A stretch of 64,000 nt of DNA. Source: Scedosporium boydii. Taxonomy: Eukaryota > Ascomycota > Sordariomycetes > Microascales > Microascaceae. Numbering within the stretch: position 1 is the first letter of the stretch; each line of letters opens with the position of its first letter. This document shows positions 22,580-33,500 of the stretch, piece after piece. Under the pieces are notes generated by a model. The model did no database searches and was not told where the DNA came from. It worked only from the letters and a program-made list of their open reading frames with translations. Made by a program: the position numbers and the translations under genes. The stretch lies in NCBI GenBank assembly GCA_002221725.1, contig NJFT01000113.1, forward strand, positions 58,961-122,960, read 5' to 3'.

Positions 22580-24424
22580 ATGGGTCAGGACGACACGAGT
22601 TCGTCCAGGGTGAGCCTGGAGGACGAACAGCCTCCTCCACTACCGCCCCGCCCTCTCCTTCGACCCGACGGCCATGTCCGATCCCGATCAAAAGACGTAA
22701 AGACGAACCTCCAGGCGGAACCGACCACGGCGATTTCGTCCGTTGATATCCAGACCCTCTCTTTCCCCGACGGATCTCGGGGCACCTTTTCTACACCAGG
22801 AACTCGGGCTGTGTCAACACCCGCCCGTAGCACTAGTAGCGGCCGTGTGACACCGGCTCTCAGCCAGGCGGGTGGAGAAATTGACGACGGCGCGAGCGTC
22901 ATGAGCTTCGCGCCAACGATGCGGCCGTCTGGCGACATTGCAAGCCTACTTGTCGGGGAGTTTAACAGGAAAAGCCCAGCATGGAACCTCCTTCGCTCCC
23001 AGTCCGCTTTAGTTGCGCCCTTTGAAACAACCAGAACAGATGCGACCGGTTCCATTTCGAATTTCGAGCAGGAGTTCGATACGATCCCGGAAGCGGACGA
23101 GAAAGGTCTGAATGATGACGACAGACTGCATCTTTGGAAATCGAAGCTCAAACACTACATGATATTGTCTTCTGCTGGAAAGCCGATTTACAGCCGGCAT
23201 GGAGACCTATCTTTGATCAACGCGTCCATGGGCGTCGTGCAAACCATAATATCTTTCTACGAAGGGTCCAAGAACCCCTTGTTTGGATTCACAGCTGGGG
23301 ACACTCGGTTTGTCATTTTGACCGAAGGTCCACTCTATTTCGTTGCTATTAGTAGGCTTAGGGAGAGTGACGCTCAGCTCAGAAGCCAGCTCGAGGCCCT
23401 TTATATGCAAATCCTATCAACCCTGACTCTTCCCACGCTTAAAAACATATTCATCAACCGACCCTCAACAGACCTTCGGAAACCCCTTGAAGGAACTGAG
23501 CCTTTACTATCCTCGCTGGCCGACAGTTTCACGAAGGGATCTCCGTCCGCCTTGCTCAGTGCCCTAGAGTGCTTAAAACTTCGGAAATCGCAACGGAATG
23601 CCATCACCAACATGTTTCTCAAAGTCCGTGCCGAGAAATTGCTGTACGGCTTGATTGTTGCTGGTGGGAAACTTGTCAGCGTAATTCGACCCCGGCGGCA
23701 CTCGTTGCATCCCAGCGACATGCAGCTCATCTTTAACATGCTGTTCGAGTGTGACAATATCAGGGCCGGAGGTGGTGAAAACTGGATACCGCTCTGCCTT
23801 CCCGCCTTCAACAATCGCGGCTACCTGTACATGTATGTCAGCTTTTTCGATGGCGTTACTCCTGAGGAGGCCACCACACGACCCCGTTCTGCAGAAACAG
23901 AAAGCCAATCGCCAGATGAAGAAATTGCCATTATCCTCATCAGCCCCGATAAAGAGAGCTTCTTCGAGCTGAAGGAAATGAGAGATCGGGTAGCTCAGCA
24001 GTTGACGAAGAGTGGCAGCCTCGCCATCATTCAAGCCGCCGCCCGGTTCGGCCGGCCGAAAGTGGCGGACGTGGCTCCCGGCAGCCAGATCAGTCATTAT
24101 CTGTACAAATCTAGAGCCAATGTCCAGTTTACCATGGCTTCGCTCGACCCTGTTTTCAGCGACCTCATTTCTCGGCGACGACTGATGACGCTATATCACG
24201 AGCTCCATGCGTCCATCCACGCCAAACACTCGCACCTCAGAGTCCTGCATCATGTCAGCGAGGATGCCTCAGCACTAGCCTGGATAACACCTGTGTTCGA
24301 ACTATATTGCGTAGCTGGACCGGCGATATCGAGAGGCATAATTACGCAGGGCGCGAATAAGATCACCCAGTGGGCTAAGCGGGAGGAAGAACGATTGTTC
24401 ATTATAGGCGGCGGCGTATTCTGA
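22580..24424 (+). CDS. MON1: Vacuolar fusion protein Mon1
   Basis: A single exon of 614 aa. Mon1 pairs with Ccz1 as the exchange factor that activates the Rab7 GTPase Ypt7 on late endosomes, vacuoles and autophagosomes. The first ~180 residues are Pro/Ser/Thr-rich and unstructured ([14 protein letters not shown]). The conserved region begins [20 protein letters not shown] and continues with [36 protein letters not shown] and [17 protein letters not shown], the first longin domain of the family. Later blocks [20 protein letters not shown] and [20 protein letters not shown] belong to longin domains 2 and 3. Length is normal. Confident. Confidence 0.95.
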   Translation: MGQDDTSSSRVSLEDEQPPPLPPRPLLRPDGHVRSRSKDVKTNLQAEPTTAISSVDIQTLSFPDGSRGTFSTPGTRAVSTPARSTSSGRVTPALSQAGGEIDDGASVMSFAPTMRPSGDIASLLVGEFNRKSPAWNLLRSQSALVAPFETTRTDATGSISNFEQEFDTIPEADEKGLNDDDRLHLWKSKLKHYMILSSAGKPIYSRHGDLSLINASMGVVQTIISFYEGSKNPLFGFTAGDTRFVILTEGPLYFVAISRLRESDAQLRSQLEALYMQILSTLTLPTLKNIFINRPSTDLRKPLEGTEPLLSSLADSFTKGSPSALLSALECLKLRKSQRNAITNMFLKVRAEKLLYGLIVAGGKLVSVIRPRRHSLHPSDMQLIFNMLFECDNIRAGGGENWIPLCLPAFNNRGYLYMYVSFFDGVTPEEATTRPRSAETESQSPDEEIAIILISPDKESFFELKEMRDRVAQQLTKSGSLAIIQAAARFGRPKVADVAPGSQISHYLYKSRANVQFTMASLDPVFSDLISRRRLMTLYHELHASIHAKHSHLRVLHHVSEDASALAWITPVFELYCVAGPAISRGIITQGANKITQWAKREEERLFIIGGGVF

Positions 24425-24594
24425 TACTCCAACCACAGGTCATTAACATTAAAGTCATGCGATGTATTCCCACACCTTTGTCCCCCGTTGCGCACGATGT
24501 CCATGATATCCGCAACCATGTTACAAACGCCATCAACGCCGAATGCATATGAACCCCAGCCATCAACCTTCTCTTGTACATGAACCACATGCCT

Positions 24595-25110
24595 TCAGCA
24601 TGCGGGGATAAGCTTCCACCACGCTTCGGTGATGAGTCTTGCTCTCCGGTTGTTACCCCTGGGCTCGGGTGTGTCGATCGGCTCCTCACCATCCGGATAT
24701 GGCCCCTGCAGCGAATGCCTACTCTCTTGAAGGCCAGGTTCTTCTTTCGAATTGCCAGGTTTTGCGGTACTCCGTCGCAACTTTCTTAATGGGTATTGTG
24801 CCCATTCTTTAAACCTTTTCCCACCCGTTGGAGATCTCCAACCCATCCAGGACAAAGCGGAAATAATCGAGGTTTGACTCCTCGTAGGGCTGTTCACGCC
24901 GTCATATGCGCTGAGAGATGGGCGTGAGTGTGATGGGCTCGAATTTTCTGTATCACTGGAAATATCGAGACCGATCAAGACCTCCGAGAAGGGGGCGTCA
25001 AAATCTTCTTGAAACCTGCTGCTTCCGGGCGGGGTGACGACGGGCAAGAGAACGGTGGTGTCGACTTTGAGGGGCGGAGGCCGCCGCTTTGATTCTGCGC
25101 GAGAGAGCAT
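24595..25110 (-). CDS. Hypothetical protein (171 aa), convergent with MON1
   Basis: A single open frame with an ATG at 25110. I recognise no domain. It is Ser/Pro-rich and likely disordered, with PPPLKVDTTVLLPVVTPPGS at the N-terminus, a Ser-rich middle (SDTENSSPSHSRPSLS), the aromatic patch ISALSWMGWRSPTG and a basic stretch WAQYPLRKLRRSTAK. It ends in a hydrophobic WWKLIPAC. There is no signal peptide or membrane helix. The composition looks like a real fungal protein rather than a shadow frame, and no better frame overlaps it, but the call rests only on coding appearance. Confidence 0.55.
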   Translation of the reverse strand: MLSRAESKRRPPPLKVDTTVLLPVVTPPGSSRFQEDFDAPFSEVLIGLDISSDTENSSPSHSRPSLSAYDGVNSPTRSQTSIISALSWMGWRSPTGGKRFKEWAQYPLRKLRRSTAKPGNSKEEPGLQESRHSLQGPYPDGEEPIDTPEPRGNNRRARLITEAWWKLIPAC

Positions 25111-27344
25111 GCTGTAAACTGCGACGGGGCGGCTCTCTGCAGCTAACTGTTCGGTTTCTCCACGGGATTTATATGGAACACATCGAGATTAGAGGCACAA
25201 AACAAGCGGCGAGCCTATCTGAGTTCCATTGGGAGAAAGGGCAGGTTCACAAGAGTGTTGGATCGCTTGAATCAGTGGAACGTAGAGTGGGCACGATTTC
25301 TATAAGGTGCGGGAGGGGTCATTTCGAAACTTGTGAGCTGGACGCAGCGCAAGGCGTCGCTTCTACATTTTTAAAGGTGATATAAGTGGCCCCGGGCCCT
25401 TCCGGTAGTGCGGGCGTCAATATTAGTCTTCCACCAGACGATTTCAAGTAGTCTCCAAGTACGAGCGAAACTAGAAGCGCCATGCTCAGAGTCATGGCGC
25501 TACCGAGTCCCTGAAGAAGAAAGAATAGCTTCACTACATTACGTCCACCTGCCCGCATGGCCAAACGAACGCTTCTTCCATCCTAGTACGTAGTGGGCGC
25601 CTTTCCCCGTTCGTCTATATTGGTGGGGTGAAATTGTGTCGGTGTATGGGACGCCGTCGTTCTGGTGGATGGAAGTCAGGTGAAGCCTTTCCTCTTCCTG
25701 CATGTTCGGGTCTGTGCCCGGATCGCGGGCTATTCCTGATAGGCCACAAGCGCTTGAGCGGAGTGGAAAGGGAAGAAAAAGGTTGGTGACGGGAGGATTT
25801 AGTCTAGCGTCGAGTCTGGACTCGGGCGACCACGTCTTTTCCGGTGTTAGCGCGGGATCTGGGTGGTGATGCGACCGTCATTGCGTCCAGCTGGGCGGGT
25901 TTGAGCTGAATCCCTGAGCTGTGTCCAGTGTCCAGGGATTCGGCAATGCAAAGAATCATACTTTCGTACATCATTCATCGGCCACCAATGAGAGGTTGAT
26001 GGGAATCCAAGGATGGGATTGGCAACACAGCTGGTCGCTAACTGGAGAAGGGAGTCAATATAATATCTCGCCAGAGTGCAGGTATCACGACAGCTCCATC
26101 AAATGCGCCTTCAACGTTGGTTTTCAGCGTCAGGCACCACAGCGAGAAAGGCAACTAGTGTCAACTGAATGCTAGCCTCCAAGGATTTCGGCGAAGTAAT
26201 ACCAAAGACTATGACTCTATTAGAGACCTTCGAGTTAGAAGAGTTAAAACGACGATCCCAAGATAGACACACCTGAGCCTCCCTTCCGATTCGAAGCTGT
26301 CAAGATACTGCACTATGCCATACAGTCGCGTCTGTCGAGTATCAACTCTCTCAAAGTAAGAGATGAGAGTCCTATCCTTGATCGCGGAATTGGAAGGGCC
26401 CCGGAGGAGTCCCTTCGTCGGCCGAGGGATATTGCGATGGCGAGTATGGAGTACAGGAGACAAAACCAATGAGAAGACGGTTATCATTACACATGCAACG
26501 CACTCGAGTCCCTCAAAGCTTACACAAGAGCGTCTGAGTTGGACGGTCCGAGGTTGGTGTTGTCATCGTTTCGTCTCCCAACCGTACAAGGCAGAGATTC
26601 ACGATGGCTAGAGAATACAAGTAACTCTTATATGCGGACGGAACTCATCGTAGAGAGCAAGTATCCGATGCGTTTACTCGAATAAGCCTCGAATCTGTTT
26701 TCCGATGGCCCGTATCAGTCGTGGCCTCTGGTCTGTTGAGTTCCCCCTTCCCCGCCCCTGCCCGACTCATCCAAGTAGCCCCTTCTCAAGAGAAAGAGAA
26801 AGGATAAAAGAGAATTTTGAAGGAGGGAAGCTGCAATCATCATCCTATGTGCTGCCCTTTCTTCCTTCCTCGAGTATGGCTTCTGAAATTCTGTGTTAGC
26901 TCCTCTCGACTAATCCTCATCTCGTGCCTTGATCTTCTATGCGTTTTCCCTTCTTCCTCTTCTTCCATTCCACACTCGTCAGTCCATACTATCATCGACT
27001 GTGACTACGACCATCACCTCTTCCAAGTTGGCATCGTTTTCTCATCATTTTTTACACCATTACCATCATTTCCATCCACTCTCTTTATCAAAATCCAACT
27101 ATTTCATCAAAGAAGCAGACGTTCTAACCATTTAAGGTCGCTGCTGTATAGCATCATCCTTGTGAAAGCCCTGTCTCTGCCTCTTCTAGGCCTGGTGGCT
27201 TTTCTACTCAACCTCATCATCACATTTTCTTTTTTCTTCAGGCTTGATATCTCTAGCCCATAATCATACCTTTAGCCATTCCTTCTGATGATTAGCATGT
27301 CTTTCAACAGAAGTTCTATCTGATATACAAAACACATCGCCAGG
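25111..27344. other. 2.2-kb gap; pyrimidine-rich leader of the 27.3-kb gene at its right end
   Basis: The left half contains no convincing gene. From about 26.74 to 27.30 kb the plus strand is strongly C/T-rich (runs such as TTCCTCTTCTTCC), as in long fungal 5' leaders upstream of highly expressed or regulated genes. It leads directly to the start at 27345. Short upstream reading frames occur within it. Confidence 0.5.
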
Positions 27345-29593
27345 ATGAATGCTCACCTGGGATCAGGAGGGCTAGCCCGAGAACAACAGTCACGTAAGTC
27401 TAGAGCAGCCTTGTCATATCACTCTTCTAACTAAAATTTAGTGAACCAAAGCCAGCAATCACTTGAGCCTGATGGTGTAGCTGACTATGCATTTATCGCT
27501 CCCTCCTCCTCATCGGAAGGTGTTGTGATGAACCAGAGCATTGAACTCGGGGGTGGCTTGGGGGAGGTAATGGCTACTTCCAGCAGTCAGGGGCCTTTCG
27601 GACGCCATCTTCATGTCCCCTCCCAAAACAATGACTTTCTTGGCCAGAATCTAGTGAACAATGACCAAGTAAACCAGCAGCATCTTCAAGGTGGCCAGAA
27701 TCATCGACGTGGCCAGGGAGCATACCAAGGCCATGAGTACTACTATAATACAAGGGTCCTTTATCCCACAGCCTCACCAAGGCCCCGACTCCAGGTAAAC
27801 TCGGTTCCCTTAAACCTCTATTTCGTACCTATACTGACGGCGCGTCGGTAGCTTGAGTCACTCGGGAACTCGTCAATGGCGACGCAGCATTCCAACGCAA
27901 CTTCGTCGACATCCCAGCAACCTTATACTGCCACGGTTGCGGGACAGCAGCGCCGCCCATTCGGAGTCGCAGGTAGAATCGGACTACCGGTTCGAGTAGA
28001 TGGCAGACCTGCTCAAGATTCGGCAGGCCCTAGCCATCCTCCGGCCGTAGAGGCCTGCGACCTACTCCCTCAATCTGAGCAAGGTGGGCAATGCCTTCGC
28101 AGAAAGTTGGACTCTATGCTAACAAGTCAGGTCTTGTCCCGCCCGGTGTCAATCGGGGAGGCCTTCGCAGCTTTCGTGACCTCCCCCGACCCAGCTGTCT
28201 TGGCCGTGCTCGATCTCCGCGACGTATGTGACGCCTTCCGATGAAAAAGGGACTCTAAGCTAATTAGTTAGGCCGAGCCACCTATGCCGCCAGTCGGGGT
28301 GGCCTACACACCTCTCGCCTCCCTCGCCGTTCCAACTCTCCCGGCGGTTCCCAATCTCATCAAGGTGGATGGCGTCTTCCTAGAAATTAGATTCTATGCT
28401 CTATGCTAACATCATTGGATTCAGGTCCAGTCTCGGGTGACTCAAATTTGCGAGGCATCAGCGGCCGCAGCCAGGCCAACCGGGTCAATCGTGGTGGTGG
28501 CCGAATCGCTAGGCCCACTACGCGTTCGACGAGGGTCGATTCTCGTGGAAGCCCCATTCGGCGGGACGAGGTAAATCAGGCACGTAACCGGGAGTCTACA
28601 ACTCTGGGCGGCCGTCGGCCAGTCTACTTTCACCCGCTGGGCCCGCCTCAGTGGAACTGGGGTCTTGCGTTCACCAATGCTGGTAAGGAGAATGTCGCTC
28701 CTGGAGAGGGAGAAGCTGGTAGCCACCAGCCCATGGGCCCTAGCAACGGCAGCTCGCAACATGGTGGTCGGAACGTGCTCCAGGTCGAGCAGACAGCGAC
28801 TCAGTGTCCTGGCTCGCAGTCAGAGGGAGAGGTCTACGCCCGCGAGAGTCTAGACAGCCAGACCTCCTCACGTATCGTAAACCTGAGTGAAGATGAGGGT
28901 TCTGCCATTAGACGATCAACAGAAACTCGAATCCTTCCCCCCGGCCCACTTTCTGCTTTGAGTGCAGAGGGAGGGATCGCCGGTCGTGAGAGTCTAGACA
29001 GCCAGACCTCGTCGCGCATCGTCAACCTGAGCGACGGTGAGGGTTCTGTCATTGAACGATCAGCAGAAACCCACATCCTTTCCCCCAGTCCACTCTCTGC
29101 CATGCGTGCAGCGCAGTTGGCCAACATTGCCGGAATGGTCGATCAGGCTGAGTTAGGAACGCCGGAGCAGACTCAGCAGCCTGAAGACAATGCGCCCGAG
29201 ATTCAACATGAGCAGCAGACTCTCGGAGCCGCTGAGGCCAGTGCTATCGGCTCAGCAGATGCTGGCTCCAACAGAACCAGTATCGGATCGCCACGAGCTG
29301 GTATTTCAGGTGAAAAGCATGAGGAACCCGCTGACGATAAGCCAGACAACGACGGAACTCGGGAGGGCAACAGCACAGTGATCCATCACCCGCAGCCAAT
29401 GCCACACATGGATGATTCGGCCTCTGGCGGACAGCGCGGACCCGGCGACGGAGTCCAAGTGACCCAGTCAGTCGAAGTCCCCCGGATTGACTCGCCCGAG
29501 GAGGTTTCGACTATTAGGTCGCGCCTCAAGAAACGTTTCCTTCGCTTCAAGAACAAAGTCCGAGGCATTCGTCTTCTGCCTAAGAAGTCGTGA
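27345..29593 (+). CDS. Unknown low-complexity protein built from tandem repeats (662 aa)
   Basis: Six exons: 27345-27393, 27442-27794, 27852-28083, 28131-28223, 28272-28364 and 28425-29593. All introns are GT..AG, and phases add up to 662 aa. I recognise no catalytic domain. The N-terminus is Gln/Asn/Ser-rich; the middle is Arg/Gly/Ser/Pro-rich and encoded by short duplicated exons. The last exon holds two copies of a 48-residue repeat with RESLDSQTSSRIVNLS at 28841 and 28985. The end is strongly basic (LKKRFLRFKNKVRGIRLLPK), possibly nucleic-acid or membrane binding. There is no signal peptide or membrane helix. Introns 3-5 are phase 1 and resemble one another in sequence (see findings). The gene structure is well supported; function is unknown. 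Confidence 0.75.
27991..28424 (+). repeat. Three tandem exon-plus-intron units (~140-153 nt)
   Basis: Units 27991-28130, 28131-28271 and 28272-28424. The exon parts of units 2 and 3 are both exactly 93 nt and align without gaps (shared ATCGGGG/GTCGGGG-GGCCT core). The exon ends of units 1 and 3 share CAATCT-x-A-x-CAAG. The introns share a GCCTTC/GTCTTC core after the donor and a TCTATGCTAAC/TCTAAGCTAAT branch segment. The limit of unit 1 is inferred from the 93-nt length. Confidence 0.7.
28841..29117 (+). repeat. Two-copy 144-nt (48-aa) direct repeat in the last exon
   Basis: Copy 1 starts at 28841 and copy 2 at 28985. Both encode RESLDSQTSSRIVNLS, then an acidic EGS segment, an RS-x-ET-x-IL-x-P-x-PLSA segment and an Ala. 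The period is exactly 48 codons, so the frame is kept. Confidence 0.9.
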
Positions 29594-30513
29594 AGGGCCG
29601 ACAGAACGAGACAGACGACCGTGGACGGATGAATAACTTCCGAAAGCGCCGAGTTAATGTTCTAGATCTATATCAATGAATGGCGCAGGTGGGCATTCAT
29701 TGCCCATGACAACTGAGTGAGATTGATGAACGTATATTGTATTGTTCGCAAAGCATGTTTGGCCATCAGGAACAGCAGAGAGAGGGGATGGTTTTTCTGC
29801 TTTTTCGGTTTTTTCGGGCCAAGTACGTCGGTATACTCCAGCCTTATAGAATCCTCTGAGGGCGGATATGCATTGACGGCCTGTTCAAGTGTATATGAGG
29901 CACAAGGTACAAAATGGACGCAGCTCGACTTTGTTACATGTACTTCATATAACTTTTTTGGCAGCAAAGATAAAATGAGAAAGGCCCCTTCGAAGTCATC
30001 GCTCGGCTTGTCCAAGTGATAGTTATTTGCATTCCCTGAGACTTTCTCCCATATTTTCGTAATGATTATTGACAGAATCTCGCTCGAGGATATCCATGAA
30101 TGCTGATGGGCTGTGGAGGATATCCACTGGGCTTCGAGTCAACAGTCCATGATAGAAGCGCGACAGAGGCGCCTGGGAAAATATACATCCAGGCTTGCCC
30201 GTTTTGTATTACGACCTTTTTGCTTCTTGTCTCTACTGTATCACGGGCGGTTTTGAGTTGGAAAAAAAAAAAAAAAAAAAGTAATGGTTTGAATTTGGGC
30301 TGGTATTAAATCAGTTTCAAACGAGGAAGATGTTGATCTCGTCAATATATAAAGGAGAAAGGTAGATAAATACAGCAACTCGAAATCAGGAAGATAACCA
30401 GGGTGGGTGTACTGGAAATCTCTGGCACACAAAATAATCATGAAAAAAAACAGCACATGTCGTTCGTTCCTCCATCCTTGGTATTTGACATCCTCCCCGG
30501 ACACCGCCGAGTT
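29594..30513. other. Convergent intergenic region with an A19 run
   Basis: 920 nt between the 3' ends of two converging genes. It holds both 3' UTRs and a 19-nt poly-A run at 30262-30280 on the plus strand. No gene supported. Confidence 0.5.
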
Positions 30514-33500
30514 CTAGGCAGGGAACTCCATCCCCGGCCTCGTGAACTGCTCACCCGGGGGCCACTCTCCCAAAAATGCCGGGTCACCGCCGATGCGCAC
30601 GTAGACGCCCACGGCGGGGATGCCGCCATCGAGGACGAAGAACTGGTACCAGCCAGGAGGGCAGACGTGGGCGTTAGGAGGCGCCACGACGGTGCAGCTC
30701 ATACCGCTGCACGAGACCTGGGGGAAGATGGTCCTTGAACCCATCGAGTTGCCGTGGGTGCTCGACACCGACCCGAGAAGCGAGACTTCGATCGCGCCGT
30801 TCTGTGCCGCGGACCCGAGGGTGAAGGTGACGGTGTCGCCGTACGCCCAGTCAATATCCGCGAGTGTGAAAGTCGGGCGCGGAAGCCCCTTGTGGAGGTA
30901 GGGCGGCACGAAGACCTCGACGCGATATTCCTGATTATGAACGCCGTCCTGCGGGTCCGAGCCCGAAACGAGCACGCGTCCGTCAAGAAGCGTGATGGAC
31001 TCGGAGTGGTAGAGGCGCGGTACGGTGGTGTTAGCCATGACGGTGATGCGCTTGCCAACGGGCTTCTTGGGGTCGTACAGAAGAGCGTTGAGGTTAGGGT
31101 CCGTGGCAAGACCGAAGCCGGCGACACCATGCTTGGCGCCGTTCATGATCATGTATGTGCCGTCGGGCAGGGGGGCCATGCAGGGCATGACACGGGGGGA
31201 GGGCATGCGCTCGAGGATCCATTCGGGCTCTGCGGCGTCGGGTTCGATGGATACGCAGTTGTCTAGCGCGTTGGAAACACCCTCCGTGGAGCCGCCGCAG
31301 ATTAGGACGCCGAGGTTGTCGGTGTATGGGGCGTGCTGGGGGAGGAGGACGGCGGTGCCTTCAAGAGGGTAGGTGCGGCCACCGTACCTGTCGTTGATGG
31401 CGGCGGGGATGTCGGGGAGTGTTCGAATGGTTGCGAACGTGTTCTCGTCGAGGATTCGCGCCTCGTTCCAGTACGAAACGAAGATGCCTCCGCTGGGAAG
31501 CACGAAGAGGAACGGGTAAAGATTGTTCGGGTCGGTTCGCTCGAGCCAGTCCATGTAGAGGGGAGGCGTACCAGTATACGGCAGGATCTCAAGCGTCGGG
31601 ACAGCAGCGCCGTTCGAACCTACCTCACCACCAACGATGAGGATGGAACCGTTAGCCATGGTCATGGCGGTCGGGTACCAGCGACCGTCTTGCAGCTTCA
31701 GCACATCGACGTCCTCTTCCCAGTCATTCGGACCCTGGACACGAGGCGAGCCGTCGGGAATGTAGAGTCGGACGCCCTCAGTAGACTCGCCCGACCATCC
31801 ACCAACATTGAGCTGACGGCCAGCAACGTCTGGTAAGATAACACCGGCGGAGCAGAAGATGTCCGTCCTGACATGCATTTCCTTCCACGCGAGCGCAAAG
31901 TTATCAATGGCAGCTAAATCGAGCTCGTAAGCACCCGTTGAGTTCGGCGGGCCGGTTCCAGATTTCTCTAGGAACGTGACCTTGCCGGTGATGGACTGCA
32001 TAGTCAGGAGCGGAACGACTACACCGCCGATCAGGAACTCATAGGTTCCGGCCTCGTCGGGGGTCTGCGGGTAGGTGAATTCGTAGAGCGGGTCGCCACT
32101 CCAGAAGTATGTTGTGATACGAGAACCGCCGCCGCAGATGTGCCTAGGATTGCCAGCGCAGACGATGTTGCACTCGCTGTCATCAACAAAAGATGAGCCA
32201 CTGTCATAGAAATCTCTCGGGTCGCCGCAATAGCATTCCTCGCCGTACTCGAGGCCGCCGGCCATGTACCCGAACTCGGAGCACTTGTTCAAGCACTGAT
32301 TGGCGTCGAGCGTACCGGGGAAGTAGAGCTGCCAGGGGAATGTTCTCTGATTATTCAAGTTGTCAACAGCGCATCCGACATATTCCCAGGTGCCGTTCAA
32401 CCCTGTCGTCTGGGGTGCAGGGGGACCGAGTGACTCCAGATCGGCATTCGAGTAGATTGTTAACCTCATAGGTCCACCGCACATTTGATTGGAATCTCCA
32501 TCACAGGGTGTGTTGCAGGTGGCTTGGTCGGTAGCAAGAACGCCGCCGTTGCCGATATAATTGCCACAGAAGCACTGCCTGTGGTACTGAGCTCCGGCAA
32601 CGGCGTAACCGAGACCAACGCAAGTAGCGACGCAGGACTGGAGTGTCATGTTCGGGTCATCGGGAGCCTGGTATTGAAGGATACGGCCATTGACACCGTC
32701 TACCCAGCATCCTCGATCCTCCCAGCCTTCTGGGAATCCGGTCGGAACAGGGACAGAAGAAGTAGTTGTTGAGGCCAGAGTAGTTTGAGTTCCCGAGGGA
32801 ATAGAAGTGCCATTGCGTGCGTAGACTGACAGGCGATTTCCAGCTCCGCAGTATTGCGAAGAGTCACCGAGGCACAGCATGTTGCAGTCAGTGATGGGGG
32901 CTGCTACAGAGCCAGTGCTGAACGAGTTCCCACAGAAGCACTCTTGGGCGTACTCGAGGCCGAAAAAATCATAGCTGGAACAGAATGTTGCGCAAGTCTC
33001 CACGGTCATGGAACTCCCTCCTAGGAAAGCACCGGTCAGGGCACGCACTCCGGTCCCTTCGGTCATGCATTGATAAAAGGAGAAGTCCCCCACCGCAGGG
33101 AGGTGGCTAGGTGTAGCGACCGGCATATCTGAAGTGGTGGCTGACGAGGCCTCGACACTAACATCGAACAAGGATATATTAGATCTCTTGGAACTGAGAC
33201 TAAAAGCAAGTTGGAAACGGGGAAGGATCTGCGGCATCTTGAATCGTGGAAGCTGGGGAATGGATCGGCGGGCAAGGGAGGGGGATCTAATTTATATGGA
33301 GATGAAAAGGGATGGATGTGGAGGAAAGGACGGAATGTATCCGGGTCATAGGAAGGATTCCGAAAAGGTAGTGAGCGCCTTGGAAAGGGGCTTGGCAGAA
33401 AAGAGAGAATGGAGATACTCACGAGACTGTGCCTGTAGGGAGCGGACCGGTCGAGCTGTAGACGTTCAATCGATTGGGTCCGCCACAGAATTCGAGCGGA

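Noticed and set aside
25319..25564. 81-codon minus-strand frame with a hydrophobic segment (AMTLSMALLVSLVLGDYL)
   Set aside because: A single hydrophobic stretch in an otherwise unsupported short frame; likely chance.
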